DNA from: Paraburkholderia ginsengisoli NBRC 100965 | GTDB lineage: Bacteria; Pseudomonadota; Gammaproteobacteria; Burkholderiales; Burkholderiaceae | Length of the DNA: 64,000 nucleotides | Reading direction: 5' to 3' | Assembly (NCBI RefSeq): GCF_000739735.1 | Contig: NZ_BBJF01000025.1 | Coordinates: 21,601-85,600, forward strand | In this document: positions 25,440 to 34,946 of the stretch, piece by piece | Numbering within the stretch: position 1 is the first letter of the stretch | How the letters are laid out: every line of letters begins with the position of its first letter | Notes under the pieces: model-generated | What the model was told of the DNA's origin: nothing | The model's input: only the letters and a program-made list of their open reading frames with translations | Database searches by the model: none | Translations under genes and position numbers: made by a program

Positions 25440-26765
25440 TCACCACCGCGTAATGGCATACCCGACTCGCGCAATCCACCGATGCTGGTTGTAGTCGAGA
25501 ATATCCTCGCCATAACCTGTAAAGAACCCGAGCCAAATGTACCCGCCCCACGAACTATTGATCAACTTCGCCAGCGGATAGGTGAACTCCGTATCGATAC
25601 TTCCCTTACCGCTCTTCATCCCTTTTCTGAGCGTCGCGGCCAGTTGCCAGCCATCGGGACTGCCGTATTTGAGCAAGAGATCCACATAGCCGCGATAGTC
25701 CGCAATATCGTGGTTCTCGCCCGCGATGTGCACGTAGTAGTAGAACTTCGGCGACACGGTCAGGTGATAGCTCGTGAGATCGCCAAAGTCCCACGTGGGC
25801 CGCACGAAGAGAATGTCGATGCCACGCGATTCCGGACCGTCGCGCCCATTCGATTCGTGACCGAAGCCGGTCATCAATCCCATCTTGCTGAACCACGAAC
25901 TCTTCCAGCCCGTGTCATCCAGAGAGTAAAACAATTGAGGCATGTAACTGGTGTCGCGGAACGGTGCGGAGTACTCGCCGAGATCCCACAACGAGGTTTG
26001 CGTATAGCCGAAATACAGGTTATCGACGAAGCCTCGCGAGCGGGGATCATCCGGTATGACTACGCGGAATTTGAAGCTCAACTGAAATCGCGCGAGGTTC
26101 TCTCCATTCGAACCATCGGCGAAATACATCGGTTCGAATGCGGAGAAACGGCTCAGAAAGCTATTCACCTGGGGTGTCGCCGCATTCGTGAGAACGGGTT
26201 TCGGCGACACAGCAATCGTGCTCGCGGACTGATCCGGGATACTCGACGCGTCGCCATGCGCGCCGTCCGCCGACGCCACTTCCGTCGTCTTGCCGGATTT
26301 CGGCGGACGCGTGAGCAACACGAACGAAGGCGAAACATCCAGTTCCGGGACGTCGATCTTCATTGCGCCGCGCGCCCACGACGGCCATGTGCCGCTATAG
26401 CGGACCGCCTTGAGATCGCCCGTTGCGAGTTTGATGTGAGAGGGCGCGCCGCTATCGCGAGTGAGCATCACCGGCGTCGGTATGACGTCGGTGTTGCTGA
26501 CGGCGACTTTCAATTGCGCGGGAACGTTGAATTCCAGAGCATCCGGCTGGTCGCCGGAATAGAGGATCGTGACTTCGAGCGGCGCGCTGGACAGCGCCTC
26601 ACGCGGTGGACGCAGGACCGAAACGCCGGCGTAGCTGCACGCCGGATAACCGGCACACAACACCAGCGCGCTGAGACCTAGAGATAACCCGGATACGTAA
26701 GAGTCTTTGCCGCCGACGATGGACTTGCGGCCTTTCTTTACTCGACACATCAATCGATTCCACAC
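25440..26765 (-). CDS. pldA: Outer-membrane phospholipase A
   Basis: The 441-residue protein has an N-terminal export signal (hydrophobic segment LGLSALVLCAGYPACSYA near residues 30-47), a variable domain of about 150 residues, and a C-terminal beta-barrel of OMPLA type. The catalytic motif FGHESNGRDGPESRG carries the His and Ser of HxSNG. The strands end in an aromatic residue, VGYAITRW, as expected for outer-membrane insertion. OMPLA hydrolyses phospholipids that reach the outer leaflet and is activated by membrane damage. The start is GTG 26765 behind GGGAG. The extra N-terminal domain, rich in Pro/Ser/Ala, is longer than in E. coli PldA (about 290 residues). Confidence 0.9.
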   Translation of the reverse strand: MWNRLMCRVKKGRKSIVGGKDSYVSGLSLGLSALVLCAGYPACSYAGVSVLRPPREALSSAPLEVTILYSGDQPDALEFNVPAQLKVAVSNTDVIPTPVMLTRDSGAPSHIKLATGDLKAVRYSGTWPSWARGAMKIDVPELDVSPSFVLLTRPPKSGKTTEVASADGAHGDASSIPDQSASTIAVSPKPVLTNAATPQVNSFLSRFSAFEPMYFADGSNGENLARFQLSFKFRVVIPDDPRSRGFVDNLYFGYTQTSLWDLGEYSAPFRDTSYMPQLFYSLDDTGWKSSWFSKMGLMTGFGHESNGRDGPESRGIDILFVRPTWDFGDLTSYHLTVSPKFYYYVHIAGENHDIADYRGYVDLLLKYGSPDGWQLAATLRKGMKSGKGSIDTEFTYPLAKLINSSWGGYIWLGFFTGYGEDILDYNQHRWIARVGYAITRW

Positions 26766-27193
26766 GCGGAACTCCCATTGATCTACGAATTCAGGTTGCA
26801 GTGAGACGATAACGTCAAAGCGGGCAATTGGGTAAAAAAATTAGGGCGGGCGTAGTGGCTGACAGAAGGGACAATGGATGCCGATGTTGGACGGCTTCGC
26901 TTTCAAATTGCAATACGCCGAAGCTTCGTAAACGCCGACGCCGCTCCCGCGACGATTATCGATTGATCTATTGGAGTCTTCTCCGGCCGTCGATATCGGG
27001 CCATTCTGCCATTCGGATTCGTCCATTGCGCTAGTGGAAAAAAATCGTGTGGCATGGAGGACACTCGGGTAGCCGCCGCGTGCTGTCCGGTTGGATCGCC
27101 GTTGCATTTCTGCAACGAATGAAACGGCGCGATGTTCGCGAGGCATGACATGCCCGCGCGTCGGGGTGACGGAAAAGCGCCCGGGCGACGCCG
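26766..27193. other. Intergenic region, no gene seen
   Basis: About 430 bases separate the pldA start from the end of a hypothetical gene on the same strand. Short frames on both strands show no conserved features. It probably holds the pldA promoter. Confidence 0.5.
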
Positions 27194-27697
27194 TCAGCGC
27201 TTCTTCGGCGGCGTTGCGTTTTGCAGCGGACTAAAGCCGGCACCAGGCCTTGTAGTGTTGGCGGCGCGGGTCGGCTTCGTCTTTCTGGCCGACGCGCCGC
27301 GCGTCCCGGCCAGTTGTTCGAGCAGCTCTGAGTCGGCCTCGTCGCTGCTGTCGGCTGGCGGGGGCGCAGCGGCTTTGCGCGACTTATCCGCCGTCCGCCG
27401 GTCGCCGCCTCTCGAAGGCCGCGCGGTTTCCTTCGTCACGCCGACGATATGTTCGATCACCGCCGCGAAATCCTGATCGACCTGGTCGAGGGCATTACCC
27501 GGCATCATCACCGAGACGACGATTTCCCGTAACGATCGGTCGTCTTTCGCGCGCGAGTCCGCGGCGGTGTCCCAGCGAGCCGCGCCGACCGACGCGATCA
27601 CACGCTCCAGCACGGCGGGGGACAAGACCCCGCCGTCGTACAGGCTCAGTATCAACCGCTCGGCAATGGCGAAGAGCGGATCGGGGCGTGGGGGCAT
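27194..27697 (-). CDS. Hypothetical protein with disordered basic C-terminus
   Basis: ATG 27697 stands behind a clear GGAGAAG, giving 167 residues. The N-terminal 95 residues look folded and helical (LFAIAERLILSLYDGGVLSP, DFAAVIEHIVGVTKE). The rest is rich in Lys, Arg, Pro, Ala and Ser and probably unstructured. I do not recognise a family. It lies 82 bases downstream of the phytanoyl-CoA-dioxygenase-like gene in the same orientation and may be co-transcribed with it. Confidence 0.7.
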   Translation of the reverse strand: MPPRPDPLFAIAERLILSLYDGGVLSPAVLERVIASVGAARWDTAADSRAKDDRSLREIVVSVMMPGNALDQVDQDFAAVIEHIVGVTKETARPSRGGDRRTADKSRKAAAPPPADSSDEADSELLEQLAGTRGASARKTKPTRAANTTRPGAGFSPLQNATPPKKR

Positions 27698-27779
27698 GCA
27701 CGCTTCTCCAGATGGCTGTCGTTGTCTCGCCCGCTTTCGCGCCGCTTTGCGCGGCGCGCCGAGGCGGGTTGCGGGCAGG

Positions 27780-28571
27780 TCAGTAGGCGAACTTGCGGTA
27801 CTGCTCGGGCGTGGTCGCACCGTCCAGTTGACCGACCCGTGGCATGTAGCGTAGCAGCCGCTTCGCGCGTGGCCCCAATTGCCGATCGACGTCGACCGGC
27901 ACGTCGATGTGCACCTCGGGGCGGAAATACCAGCTCCTGCTGTAGCCGATGACGACCATCGGACGAGGCTCGTCGGTGCGGTTCGGCGTGCCGCGATGCA
28001 GCGCGCGCACGTCGCGGATCATCACGTCGCCGAGTTCCATCGGGATCGCATGCAATGGCAGGCGACCTTCGCGCCACGCATTCAGCGCATCCTCGGAGCG
28101 CATCCGATGCGTGCCGAGCGTGGTCTCGAAGGGACCGTTTTCCGGCGTGACGTCGCACAGCGGGAAGTTGACCGCCAACTGGAAGGAAGGCGTTTCCGGC
28201 AGGCCGTCGAAGAGAGCCGGCGTGTCGCGATGAATGTCCTGATACGTCGAGCCATTCAGCGGCGTGTCGGTGGCGAGCTGGCACATCACCGGGTCGTCGC
28301 CCGCGACCCGCTCGACGATGCCCAGCACATCGGGATCGCAGAAGATGCTTTGATCGGCGAACACGCCGGCGAACGGCAGCGTGATGTAGTGCCGGTTTTC
28401 GCCGCGCACGGCGGTCGCTTTCGAAGCAATGCGTTCGGCGAGCAGCGGGGCGAACGCGTCGCGCCACGCCAGCAGCGTCGACTTCGGGAAGTGGTGCCGC
28501 AGGATGACCATGCCGTCGCGCTCGAAGGTCGCTGCGTAGTCATCGAGCTGTTCGGCGGAAAAGCGTTGCAC
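27780..28571 (-). CDS. Phytanoyl-CoA dioxygenase (PhyH)-like Fe(II)/2-oxoglutarate oxygenase
   Basis: The 263-residue protein has the PhyH-type double-stranded beta-helix layout. The proximal metal motif HxD appears as YQDIHRDTPAL near residue 125, and the distal His as RALHRGTPNRTDEPRP near 200, with a nearby Arg for 2-oxoglutarate. Such enzymes hydroxylate fatty acids, natural products or small metabolites. The start is GTG 28571 with AAGGAG before it. It lies between a sulfotransferase gene upstream and a hypothetical gene downstream, all leftward, which suggests a small tailoring pathway. The substrate is unknown. Confidence 0.85.
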   Translation of the reverse strand: MQRFSAEQLDDYAATFERDGMVILRHHFPKSTLLAWRDAFAPLLAERIASKATAVRGENRHYITLPFAGVFADQSIFCDPDVLGIVERVAGDDPVMCQLATDTPLNGSTYQDIHRDTPALFDGLPETPSFQLAVNFPLCDVTPENGPFETTLGTHRMRSEDALNAWREGRLPLHAIPMELGDVMIRDVRALHRGTPNRTDEPRPMVVIGYSRSWYFRPEVHIDVPVDVDRQLGPRAKRLLRYMPRVGQLDGATTPEQYRKFAY

Positions 28572-28714
28572 GGTTGTCTCCTTGATGTCGTTGTCGGGCC
28601 GAGGAGGGCCAGTGCTTATCTTAGCTTTTTCCTGGAGATGCCGGTGTTGGGGGCTGCGCGCGAGTGGGGTGGGGCGGTTCTCGATAACGAAAAAAATATG
28701 TAGGGATGCCAGGT

Positions 28715-29512
28715 TTATGCGGCCGCATAGCCGAGATGCGTCGCCGCGCTTCCTGCGAGTGCCAGCAGTTTGCCGTCGCCGGCCGGCTCGCCGGGTATCA
28801 CGTACAGATCGGCGATATCGGTCACGGGATCGCTGAACGGCGTCGGTGCCTTACGCTGGGAAATCAGAAAGTCGCTGATCGGTGACGCGTCCGCGAGATC
28901 GAGGAAGCGGCCGATACTCGTACCCGTCGCGAGCGGGTCTTCGATCAGCCCGCGATATGGAATGGTCAATGCGGATTCGTCCGGGAGTTCGTCGAAGAAG
29001 TCGATGATCTCACCGACGTATTGTCCCCAGACGCGCACGCCTTCGTCGATCGATCCGATCCAATGTTTGTGGAGCAGCGAATTGGCGACCTGGCGAGGAT
29101 CGCGGTGAATGTGAATGAAGCGGGCCTGCGGCAGCAACTCGCGGATCAGCCGAAGGCAGGAACCGGAGCGCGGCAGATGCTCGATCGAACCGAGTCGGCC
29201 GGACAGCACGGTCGGGTCCGCATAGGAAGGATGCTTGTCGCCCCAGATCGGCGCGGTGATCTCGAGTTCCTCGCGATAGAAGCGCTCGATCCACGCGCCG
29301 AGCGTGCGTCGACTGAAACGGTTGAAGCGTTCGCGGCATGCGGAACTCAGCAGGTCCGGCCGATAGCTGCCGACCTCCAGCGTGTCTTTGAGGAGCGCGA
29401 AGACACGGCATTCGTTGGTCAATTGAATAAGCGGGTGCACGTTGAGAACGGAGCACAGAAAAGTCGTGCCGGACCTGGGCGAGCCGACGATGAACAGCGG
29501 AAAGGATGGCAT
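28715..29512 (-). CDS. Sulfotransferase family protein
   Basis: ATG 29512, with GGGAG upstream, gives 265 residues. The 5'-phosphosulfate-binding loop FIVGSPRSGTTFLCSVL starts near residue 5, and the 3'-phosphate motif ARFIHIHRDPRQVANSL is near 130. These are the PAPS-binding elements of sulfotransferases that transfer sulfate to alcohols, sugars or lipids in the cytoplasm. The gene heads a leftward group with a PhyH-like oxygenase 143 bases on. The acceptor cannot be predicted. Confidence 0.85.
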   Translation of the reverse strand: MPSFPLFIVGSPRSGTTFLCSVLNVHPLIQLTNECRVFALLKDTLEVGSYRPDLLSSACRERFNRFSRRTLGAWIERFYREELEITAPIWGDKHPSYADPTVLSGRLGSIEHLPRSGSCLRLIRELLPQARFIHIHRDPRQVANSLLHKHWIGSIDEGVRVWGQYVGEIIDFFDELPDESALTIPYRGLIEDPLATGTSIGRFLDLADASPISDFLISQRKAPTPFSDPVTDIADLYVIPGEPAGDGKLLALAGSAATHLGYAAA

Positions 29513-29825
29513 GTCTCGCTCCCGGTGATCGCATGAGTCCAAGCATACATAGCGAAGGTGGCGCGAAACTGACGGGGGGATGGCGGGGTGGTTGGGGAAC
29601 GTGTGAGGGCTAGGTGATGTACGGAATCGAAGTTATCTAAATCGCTTCATTCAATATCGAAAATAAGATCACTACTCTGAAGTATGCAGCATTAATAGAA
29701 GACGAGAAAAATGGGTAATTAATTGTCAAACCACGCTTGTCTCGATTTGATCTGGTTGACCTCAATACGGACTTAAATGTTCAATAGATTGGATGGGAGT
29801 CAGATCGAAGAGAGGAGAGTCATTG
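29513..29825. other. AT-rich intergenic region before the type VI island
   Basis: The part 29630-29790 is much richer in A and T than its surroundings and has no gene. It separates the leftward sulfotransferase from the rightward vgrG and probably carries the vgrG promoter. The change in composition fits a border of transferred DNA. Confidence 0.5.
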
Positions 29826-32141
29826 GTGAGTTCGGCAATTGAGCAATTGAATACGCTTCAGCGCAGTGGTGACCATGAGAAGTACTTCCTGGAAGTGCTG
29901 GGAGAGGAACAACTGACGGGTATCTCGGTGTTGTCCTTCTGCCTCGTTGAGAGAATGGGTGAGCCCTATCGTATCGAAATCGTTGCGACGCACCCATTGA
30001 AGTTGACGCGGGACGTAATCCTCGGACATGAAGCCAGATTCACGATGACGCCCGACGACGGCAGCGAGCCGCGCCGGTTCCGGGGGCGTATCAGGCGGTT
30101 CTCGCACACGAAGACGACGAAGGATCTGAGCAGCTATGAGATTGTCGTTGAACCGCATGTCGGCTGTCTCACGGCGCGCACGACGCAGACGTATCAGAAC
30201 CAGCGTGCGCCCGACATCATCCAAACGATCCTGCGGCGTAATGGCCTGAAGGGTCATCAATTCAATTTCAGGCTACGCCGTCGGTATCCGCAACACAAAT
30301 TCAGATTCCAGTACCAGATTGGCGACTGGAATTACATCAATATCCTGATGCAGAAGGAAGGCATCTATAGCTACATCGTGGCGGGCGAGCATGGCGATGT
30401 GGTGGTGTTCGGTGACGACATCGATCACTACATCTATCAACCGGCCTTGACGGCGCGGAATCGGGAACTGTCGGGGCTGATGACGGGCGACGAATCAGTC
30501 TCGATCCTGCGCACGCATACCGAGATGGTTCCCCAGTCATACGTGGTTGCGGACTACAACCCGGAGCAGGCATGGGAACGCTTCAGGGCCGACGCGAACG
30601 TCGCGAAGAAAGACACCACCACGTTCGGCCAGCGGTATATCTACGGCACGCATCATCTGGACAATGCGGGTGCGCAATGGGAAGCGCAGTTGCGTCACGA
30701 AGCGGCGTTTGCATGGCAGGTCGTCTATGAAGGCGAAAGCAATATTTATGGCTTATGTGTCGGTCGCGTTCTGCGCATGGATACGGATCTGCCGGATGCG
30801 CCTAACGGCCAGCTAATCGTCGAGGTCACGCATACCGGCGCGCGTGACAAGCCCTATCGCAACACCTATAAGGCAATTCCCTCAGACCGGCGTTTCCGTC
30901 TGAAGATCGAGGACGACCGGTGGCCGAAGATTAGCGGCACCCTGAGCGCCCGCGTCACCTCGCCCGGCCGCTACAAGTATGCGTACCTGACACAGCAGGG
31001 CTACTACGTGGTGCGCTTCGATTGCGATTTTGGTGATTGGCCGGCGGGCGCAGAAAGCGTCCCGCTGCGGCTCGCGAAACCGTTCGCGGGTGCGTTGCAG
31101 ACCGGCTTTCACTTCCCCGCGCTGGACGGCACAGAGGCCATCATCTGCTTCCATGAAGGCAATCCGGACAAGCCTTATATCGGCGCATTCCATCACAACA
31201 GCCAGCAGGTCGATCCGATTACCAATCAGGACCGTCTGATGTCGCGTAATCGTATTTATACACAGAGCGGCAATGAATTTGATCTGGAAGATTGGGAAGG
31301 CGAGGAACACGTCAGGTTCTCGACCGAGCATTCAGGCCGTAGTCAGTTGACCCTCGGCCACATCGTCAACCACAAACGTGAGCATCGCGGCAGTGGCTTT
31401 GAGTTGCGCACCGATGAGCAGGGTGCGGTACGCGCGGGTGGCGGGCTGATGCTGTCCAGCGATATCCGGCAGCAGGCCAACGGCAAACATGCCGACATGA
31501 CCGAGGCCGTGCAGCAGTTCCACAAATTGCAGGTCCAGGCGCGAAGATTGGCCGATCTGGCAAATACGGCAAAGGCGGAGATCGCCGATCTGAAGGCCGA
31601 AAGCGAATGGTTGAAGAACAGCGTGAACGGCCTGAAGGAAGCCGTGATGCTGCTGTCTTCGCCTAAAGGTATCGCTGTTTCGACGCCTGATCGCGTATCG
31701 ATTGGCGCGGGTAATGATGTGAACGTGACAACCGGCGCAGGCTTCAACGTGAGCGCGCTGAAGAGCATCGTCATGATGGCGGAAAGCACGGTGTCGCTGT
31801 TCGCCCATACGCTCGGCGTCAAGCTGTTTGCAGCACGAGGGAAAGTCCAGATTCAGGCACAGAGCGACGAACTCGATATGTCGGCGCTGAAAGATATCAA
31901 GCTAACCAGCTCGAACGGCAAGCTCGTCCTATCGGCGAAAGAGGAGGTCTGGATCGGCGCGGGCGGCTCATATGTCCGTATCACTCCCCACGGCATCACG
32001 AACGCCACAACCGGCGACTGGATAGAGAAGGCACTGTCGTTCCAGAAGAACGAGCCGGATTCGGCAATGGTCAAGGACGGGCTCCCTCGGACAACCGATC
32101 TGCCGGATACGGGTGCTCATGGTTCGCGATTCTCCGGCTGA
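29826..32141 (+). CDS. vgrG: Type VI secretion VgrG spike protein
   Basis: VgrG trimers form the piercing tip of the type VI machine and carry effectors out. The protein shows the gp27-like part (YRIEIVATHPLKLTRDVILG, VEPHVGCLTARTTQTYQNQR), the gp5-like OB part (YYVVRFDCDFGDWPAGAES, GTEAIICFHEGNPDKPYI) and a C-terminal DUF2345-type beta-helix (SPKGIAVSTPDRVSIGAGND). I place the start at GTG 29826 because AGGAGA lies eight bases upstream; ATG 29793 is in frame but poorly placed. The 771 residues include no recognisable effector extension. It heads an effector-immunity-PAAR series; no sheath, baseplate or membrane genes of the system are in the window. Confidence 0.92.
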   Translation: MSSAIEQLNTLQRSGDHEKYFLEVLGEEQLTGISVLSFCLVERMGEPYRIEIVATHPLKLTRDVILGHEARFTMTPDDGSEPRRFRGRIRRFSHTKTTKDLSSYEIVVEPHVGCLTARTTQTYQNQRAPDIIQTILRRNGLKGHQFNFRLRRRYPQHKFRFQYQIGDWNYINILMQKEGIYSYIVAGEHGDVVVFGDDIDHYIYQPALTARNRELSGLMTGDESVSILRTHTEMVPQSYVVADYNPEQAWERFRADANVAKKDTTTFGQRYIYGTHHLDNAGAQWEAQLRHEAAFAWQVVYEGESNIYGLCVGRVLRMDTDLPDAPNGQLIVEVTHTGARDKPYRNTYKAIPSDRRFRLKIEDDRWPKISGTLSARVTSPGRYKYAYLTQQGYYVVRFDCDFGDWPAGAESVPLRLAKPFAGALQTGFHFPALDGTEAIICFHEGNPDKPYIGAFHHNSQQVDPITNQDRLMSRNRIYTQSGNEFDLEDWEGEEHVRFSTEHSGRSQLTLGHIVNHKREHRGSGFELRTDEQGAVRAGGGLMLSSDIRQQANGKHADMTEAVQQFHKLQVQARRLADLANTAKAEIADLKAESEWLKNSVNGLKEAVMLLSSPKGIAVSTPDRVSIGAGNDVNVTTGAGFNVSALKSIVMMAESTVSLFAHTLGVKLFAARGKVQIQAQSDELDMSALKDIKLTSSNGKLVLSAKEEVWIGAGGSYVRITPHGITNATTGDWIEKALSFQKNEPDSAMVKDGLPRTTDLPDTGAHGSRFSG

Positions 32142-32200
32142 CACTGCGGCGTCGCAACCGGCGTACCTATCGACTATTGCCAGTATTCCACCCTACAAGC

Positions 32201-34942
32201 ATGCCCACACAAGCTCATCCACATCCGGTACCGACCCCGGCGACCACCCCGCTGACGTGGCGCTACCCCTTTCCGGATAGGGACAACAAGGAAGTGACAA
32301 GCCCACAGATCTACTATCAGGCACTGGCCGGAATGGATGACGGCTTTTTCCCGCTGGGGGTCAACGGTTTTCCGCACGGCGGTATTCACCTGAATGACGC
32401 CGCGGGCATGTTCGGGACGAAGGACGGTGTGCGCTGCATCGCGGACGGGCATATCGTCGCCTACAAGATCGATGGCGCCTATCCGCACCTGCAATTCAAA
32501 GACGGCAAGTGGGCGATGTACTCGACAGGCTTCGTGCTGGTGCGCCACACGTTGACGCTGCCGCCTGCGCCCAACAGCGCGGACGCGCAGCCAGCCGACG
32601 AGTCACACGATATCTACAGTCTCTACATGCACACGGCGGACTGGGCAACCTATCTGGGGGATGAGAAGCTGAAGCGTCCGTGGTGGTGGCTAAACATTGA
32701 TGCATTCCGGGTTCAGCCCGGAGATCGCCAATTGGCCGCGCCAGACGGAGGCGCAACGGGGGCGGCTGGTGCGTTCGTCTGGACGGAGCCAAAGGCGAGC
32801 AAAAAAGGCGGCAGCTTCACGGCGGGTGAGCGGACCGGCTTCCTCGCGGAAGGCTGTGAAGTCGTCATTAGCGAGACGCGCGGCCAGTGGGTACACATCA
32901 AGACCATCACGGCGGGGCATATGGTCAGCCCCGTCAACGGCGGCGAGTTCGGGTGGGAAGGCCGGAACGTGCCGTGGAAAACTGAAGGCGATAGCGCGAC
33001 TGTCACGCCTGAAAACGACTGGGGCTGGCTGTACAAACCGAACTTGCAGGGGATCAAGGAACCGGACTCCGTAGGGCAGGTGGTGATTCCGCCGACTCCG
33101 GTATTCGTCAAGGCCGGGACACCGCTCGGGCAGATCGGCGAGTATCACGATTACGAACGCGCGACCCCGCTGCCACCTACACCGAAGCGTCAGCTCCTGC
33201 ATCTCGAAGTATTCGCCGACGAAGGCTTCAGCGCGTTTCTGGAAAAAAGCCGTGCGCGCGCGGCACCGCTACCCATCGATCAGCGGACACTTCTGGTGAT
33301 AAACGCGGGCGCGAAGCTGGTGACAGACATCGCGCCGGCGGATCGCAAGTTGTGTCGTCTGCATCCCCTGTACCGGGCCGATTTGACGACGGACAGTCCG
33401 GTCAGCGGTCCGTGGGTCAAGGTGCAACCGCGATATCGGGATTCAACCACGACCCTGCTCATGCCCGATGGGCCACCCGTCTGGATCGAGCGCGAGAAGC
33501 TTGCCACCGCGACGTCGACAACACCCGCCTGGAGCCGCTTTCCGCTTAGTCTGCAGAACGTCGCCGACCCGGCGAACGCATTTGCGCTGGTGTATCCGCG
33601 CAGTCAACTCGACGGATTGAGTGTGGGGGACAAGGCTGCCGACGATGACAGGACGCACTGGTGGCGGGTCAAATTCGGCAATTCGGATGGACAACCCACC
33701 ACTGGCTGGATCTGCGAAAAGAATCATCCAGGTACACAGTGGCAGAGCCCGTGGGCATGGCCCGGCTTTGAGAAGGTGGACGCCACCGGCATCGATATCG
33801 CGGATGCCTTCAGGCGCAACCTGGTCCTCACTGGCGCAGCCGACTGGAGGGAACAGAAGGAATTCGAGCCATCTGTTGCGGCAGTCAATGGCAGTCCGCT
33901 GTTGCAGAAGCTGGAACATACGATTGCCATGCTGGCTCCGTCTCCGAACAACGGCGCCAGTAAAAAGCCCAAACCGCAGAATTGTGCTGGCAAGGTCACG
34001 GCGAGAGCCATGCAGGCTGCGCTGCGCACGCCCTGGCTAGCGCAGGCACTCTCACATGTGATCCTTCGCTACGAAAGCGAGTGGGGCGGTGACATGTCGC
34101 GCTGGGACGCAATCACGCCGCTGATGCGAAACGCCCGGGACAACTGGCAGGTCGAGTTGCAGCGGATCCGCAAGCTGCAATGGTGGAACGAGGTGAAGGG
34201 TAAGGTCGCGGGCTTCCCGGGCAGTGCGACCGTGCATCATATTCACCCTATCGGTTTGATCGCGAACTTCGGCGGATGTCCTCCCACGTGCAAATCCGAT
34301 GTGGTCGAGTTCGAGACGACGGAAGGTACGTTCAGGATCTCGCACGAGGCTTTTCATTTTATTCTTTCGAAAGAAGGATATAAGGATCGCCCGTATGTTC
34401 CAGGCGGCGATCAGTCAAGTGGCGTCACGCTGGGCTATGGGTACGATTTAGGGCAACAAAGTCATGCCCAGATTGAAACGGATCTGAACGGCATTTTTTC
34501 GCCCGCACAGATCACCCGGCTCCAGGAAGCGGCTGGAAAACAGGGAGATCATGCCCGGCACATACAACCTTCGCTGGCAGATATACCTGTCACCGTGGAT
34601 ATGGCGTTACGGTTGGCAATGGTCATGAAGCGACGATATGCGCAACAGACGGTTGACGCCTTTCCCGGCGCATCGAATCTCCACCCTCACTGCTCGGGTG
34701 CACTTCTCGATCTGGTGATCAATCGTGGCCCGGGCATGGAGGACAAGCCGCATCAAAAGTCTCGGGCGCAAATGAGAGCGATCAGGAGCGATGTCGCGTC
34801 CGAGAACCTGGCGGACATACCCGTTCAGCTGCGAGCGATGAAAGCACTTTGGGCAGGAACCGGACAGGGAGGACTGATCAGCCGCCGCGAGGACGAAGCA
34901 GTCCTATTTGAAAAGGGAATGAATTGCAACTGCTGGAGATGA
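32201..34942 (+). CDS. Type VI effector with C-terminal pesticin-like muramidase domain
   Basis: The 913-residue protein (ATG 32201; a TTG at 32177 is also possible) follows vgrG by 59 bases. The N-terminal part (HGGIHLNDAAGMFGTKDGV, CIADGHIVAY) resembles the LytM/M23 barrel, but the HxH motif looks degenerate. A middle region looks SH3-like (FLAEGCEVVISETRGQWVHI). The last 210 residues carry FILSKEGYKDRPYVPGGDQ, GVTLGYGYDLGQ and LLDLVINRGPGMED, the pattern of pesticin/T4-lysozyme-type muramidases, with the Glu of SKEG as candidate catalytic acid. It should cleave peptidoglycan glycan strands in the periplasm of a target cell. The next gene encodes a LprI-type lysozyme inhibitor, which supports this reading. 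Confidence 0.8.
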   Translation: MPTQAHPHPVPTPATTPLTWRYPFPDRDNKEVTSPQIYYQALAGMDDGFFPLGVNGFPHGGIHLNDAAGMFGTKDGVRCIADGHIVAYKIDGAYPHLQFKDGKWAMYSTGFVLVRHTLTLPPAPNSADAQPADESHDIYSLYMHTADWATYLGDEKLKRPWWWLNIDAFRVQPGDRQLAAPDGGATGAAGAFVWTEPKASKKGGSFTAGERTGFLAEGCEVVISETRGQWVHIKTITAGHMVSPVNGGEFGWEGRNVPWKTEGDSATVTPENDWGWLYKPNLQGIKEPDSVGQVVIPPTPVFVKAGTPLGQIGEYHDYERATPLPPTPKRQLLHLEVFADEGFSAFLEKSRARAAPLPIDQRTLLVINAGAKLVTDIAPADRKLCRLHPLYRADLTTDSPVSGPWVKVQPRYRDSTTTLLMPDGPPVWIEREKLATATSTTPAWSRFPLSLQNVADPANAFALVYPRSQLDGLSVGDKAADDDRTHWWRVKFGNSDGQPTTGWICEKNHPGTQWQSPWAWPGFEKVDATGIDIADAFRRNLVLTGAADWREQKEFEPSVAAVNGSPLLQKLEHTIAMLAPSPNNGASKKPKPQNCAGKVTARAMQAALRTPWLAQALSHVILRYESEWGGDMSRWDAITPLMRNARDNWQVELQRIRKLQWWNEVKGKVAGFPGSATVHHIHPIGLIANFGGCPPTCKSDVVEFETTEGTFRISHEAFHFILSKEGYKDRPYVPGGDQSSGVTLGYGYDLGQQSHAQIETDLNGIFSPAQITRLQEAAGKQGDHARHIQPSLADIPVTVDMALRLAMVMKRRYAQQTVDAFPGASNLHPHCSGALLDLVINRGPGMEDKPHQKSRAQMRAIRSDVASENLADIPVQLRAMKALWAGTGQGGLISRREDEAVLFEKGMNCNCWR

Positions 34943-34946
34943 ATAG

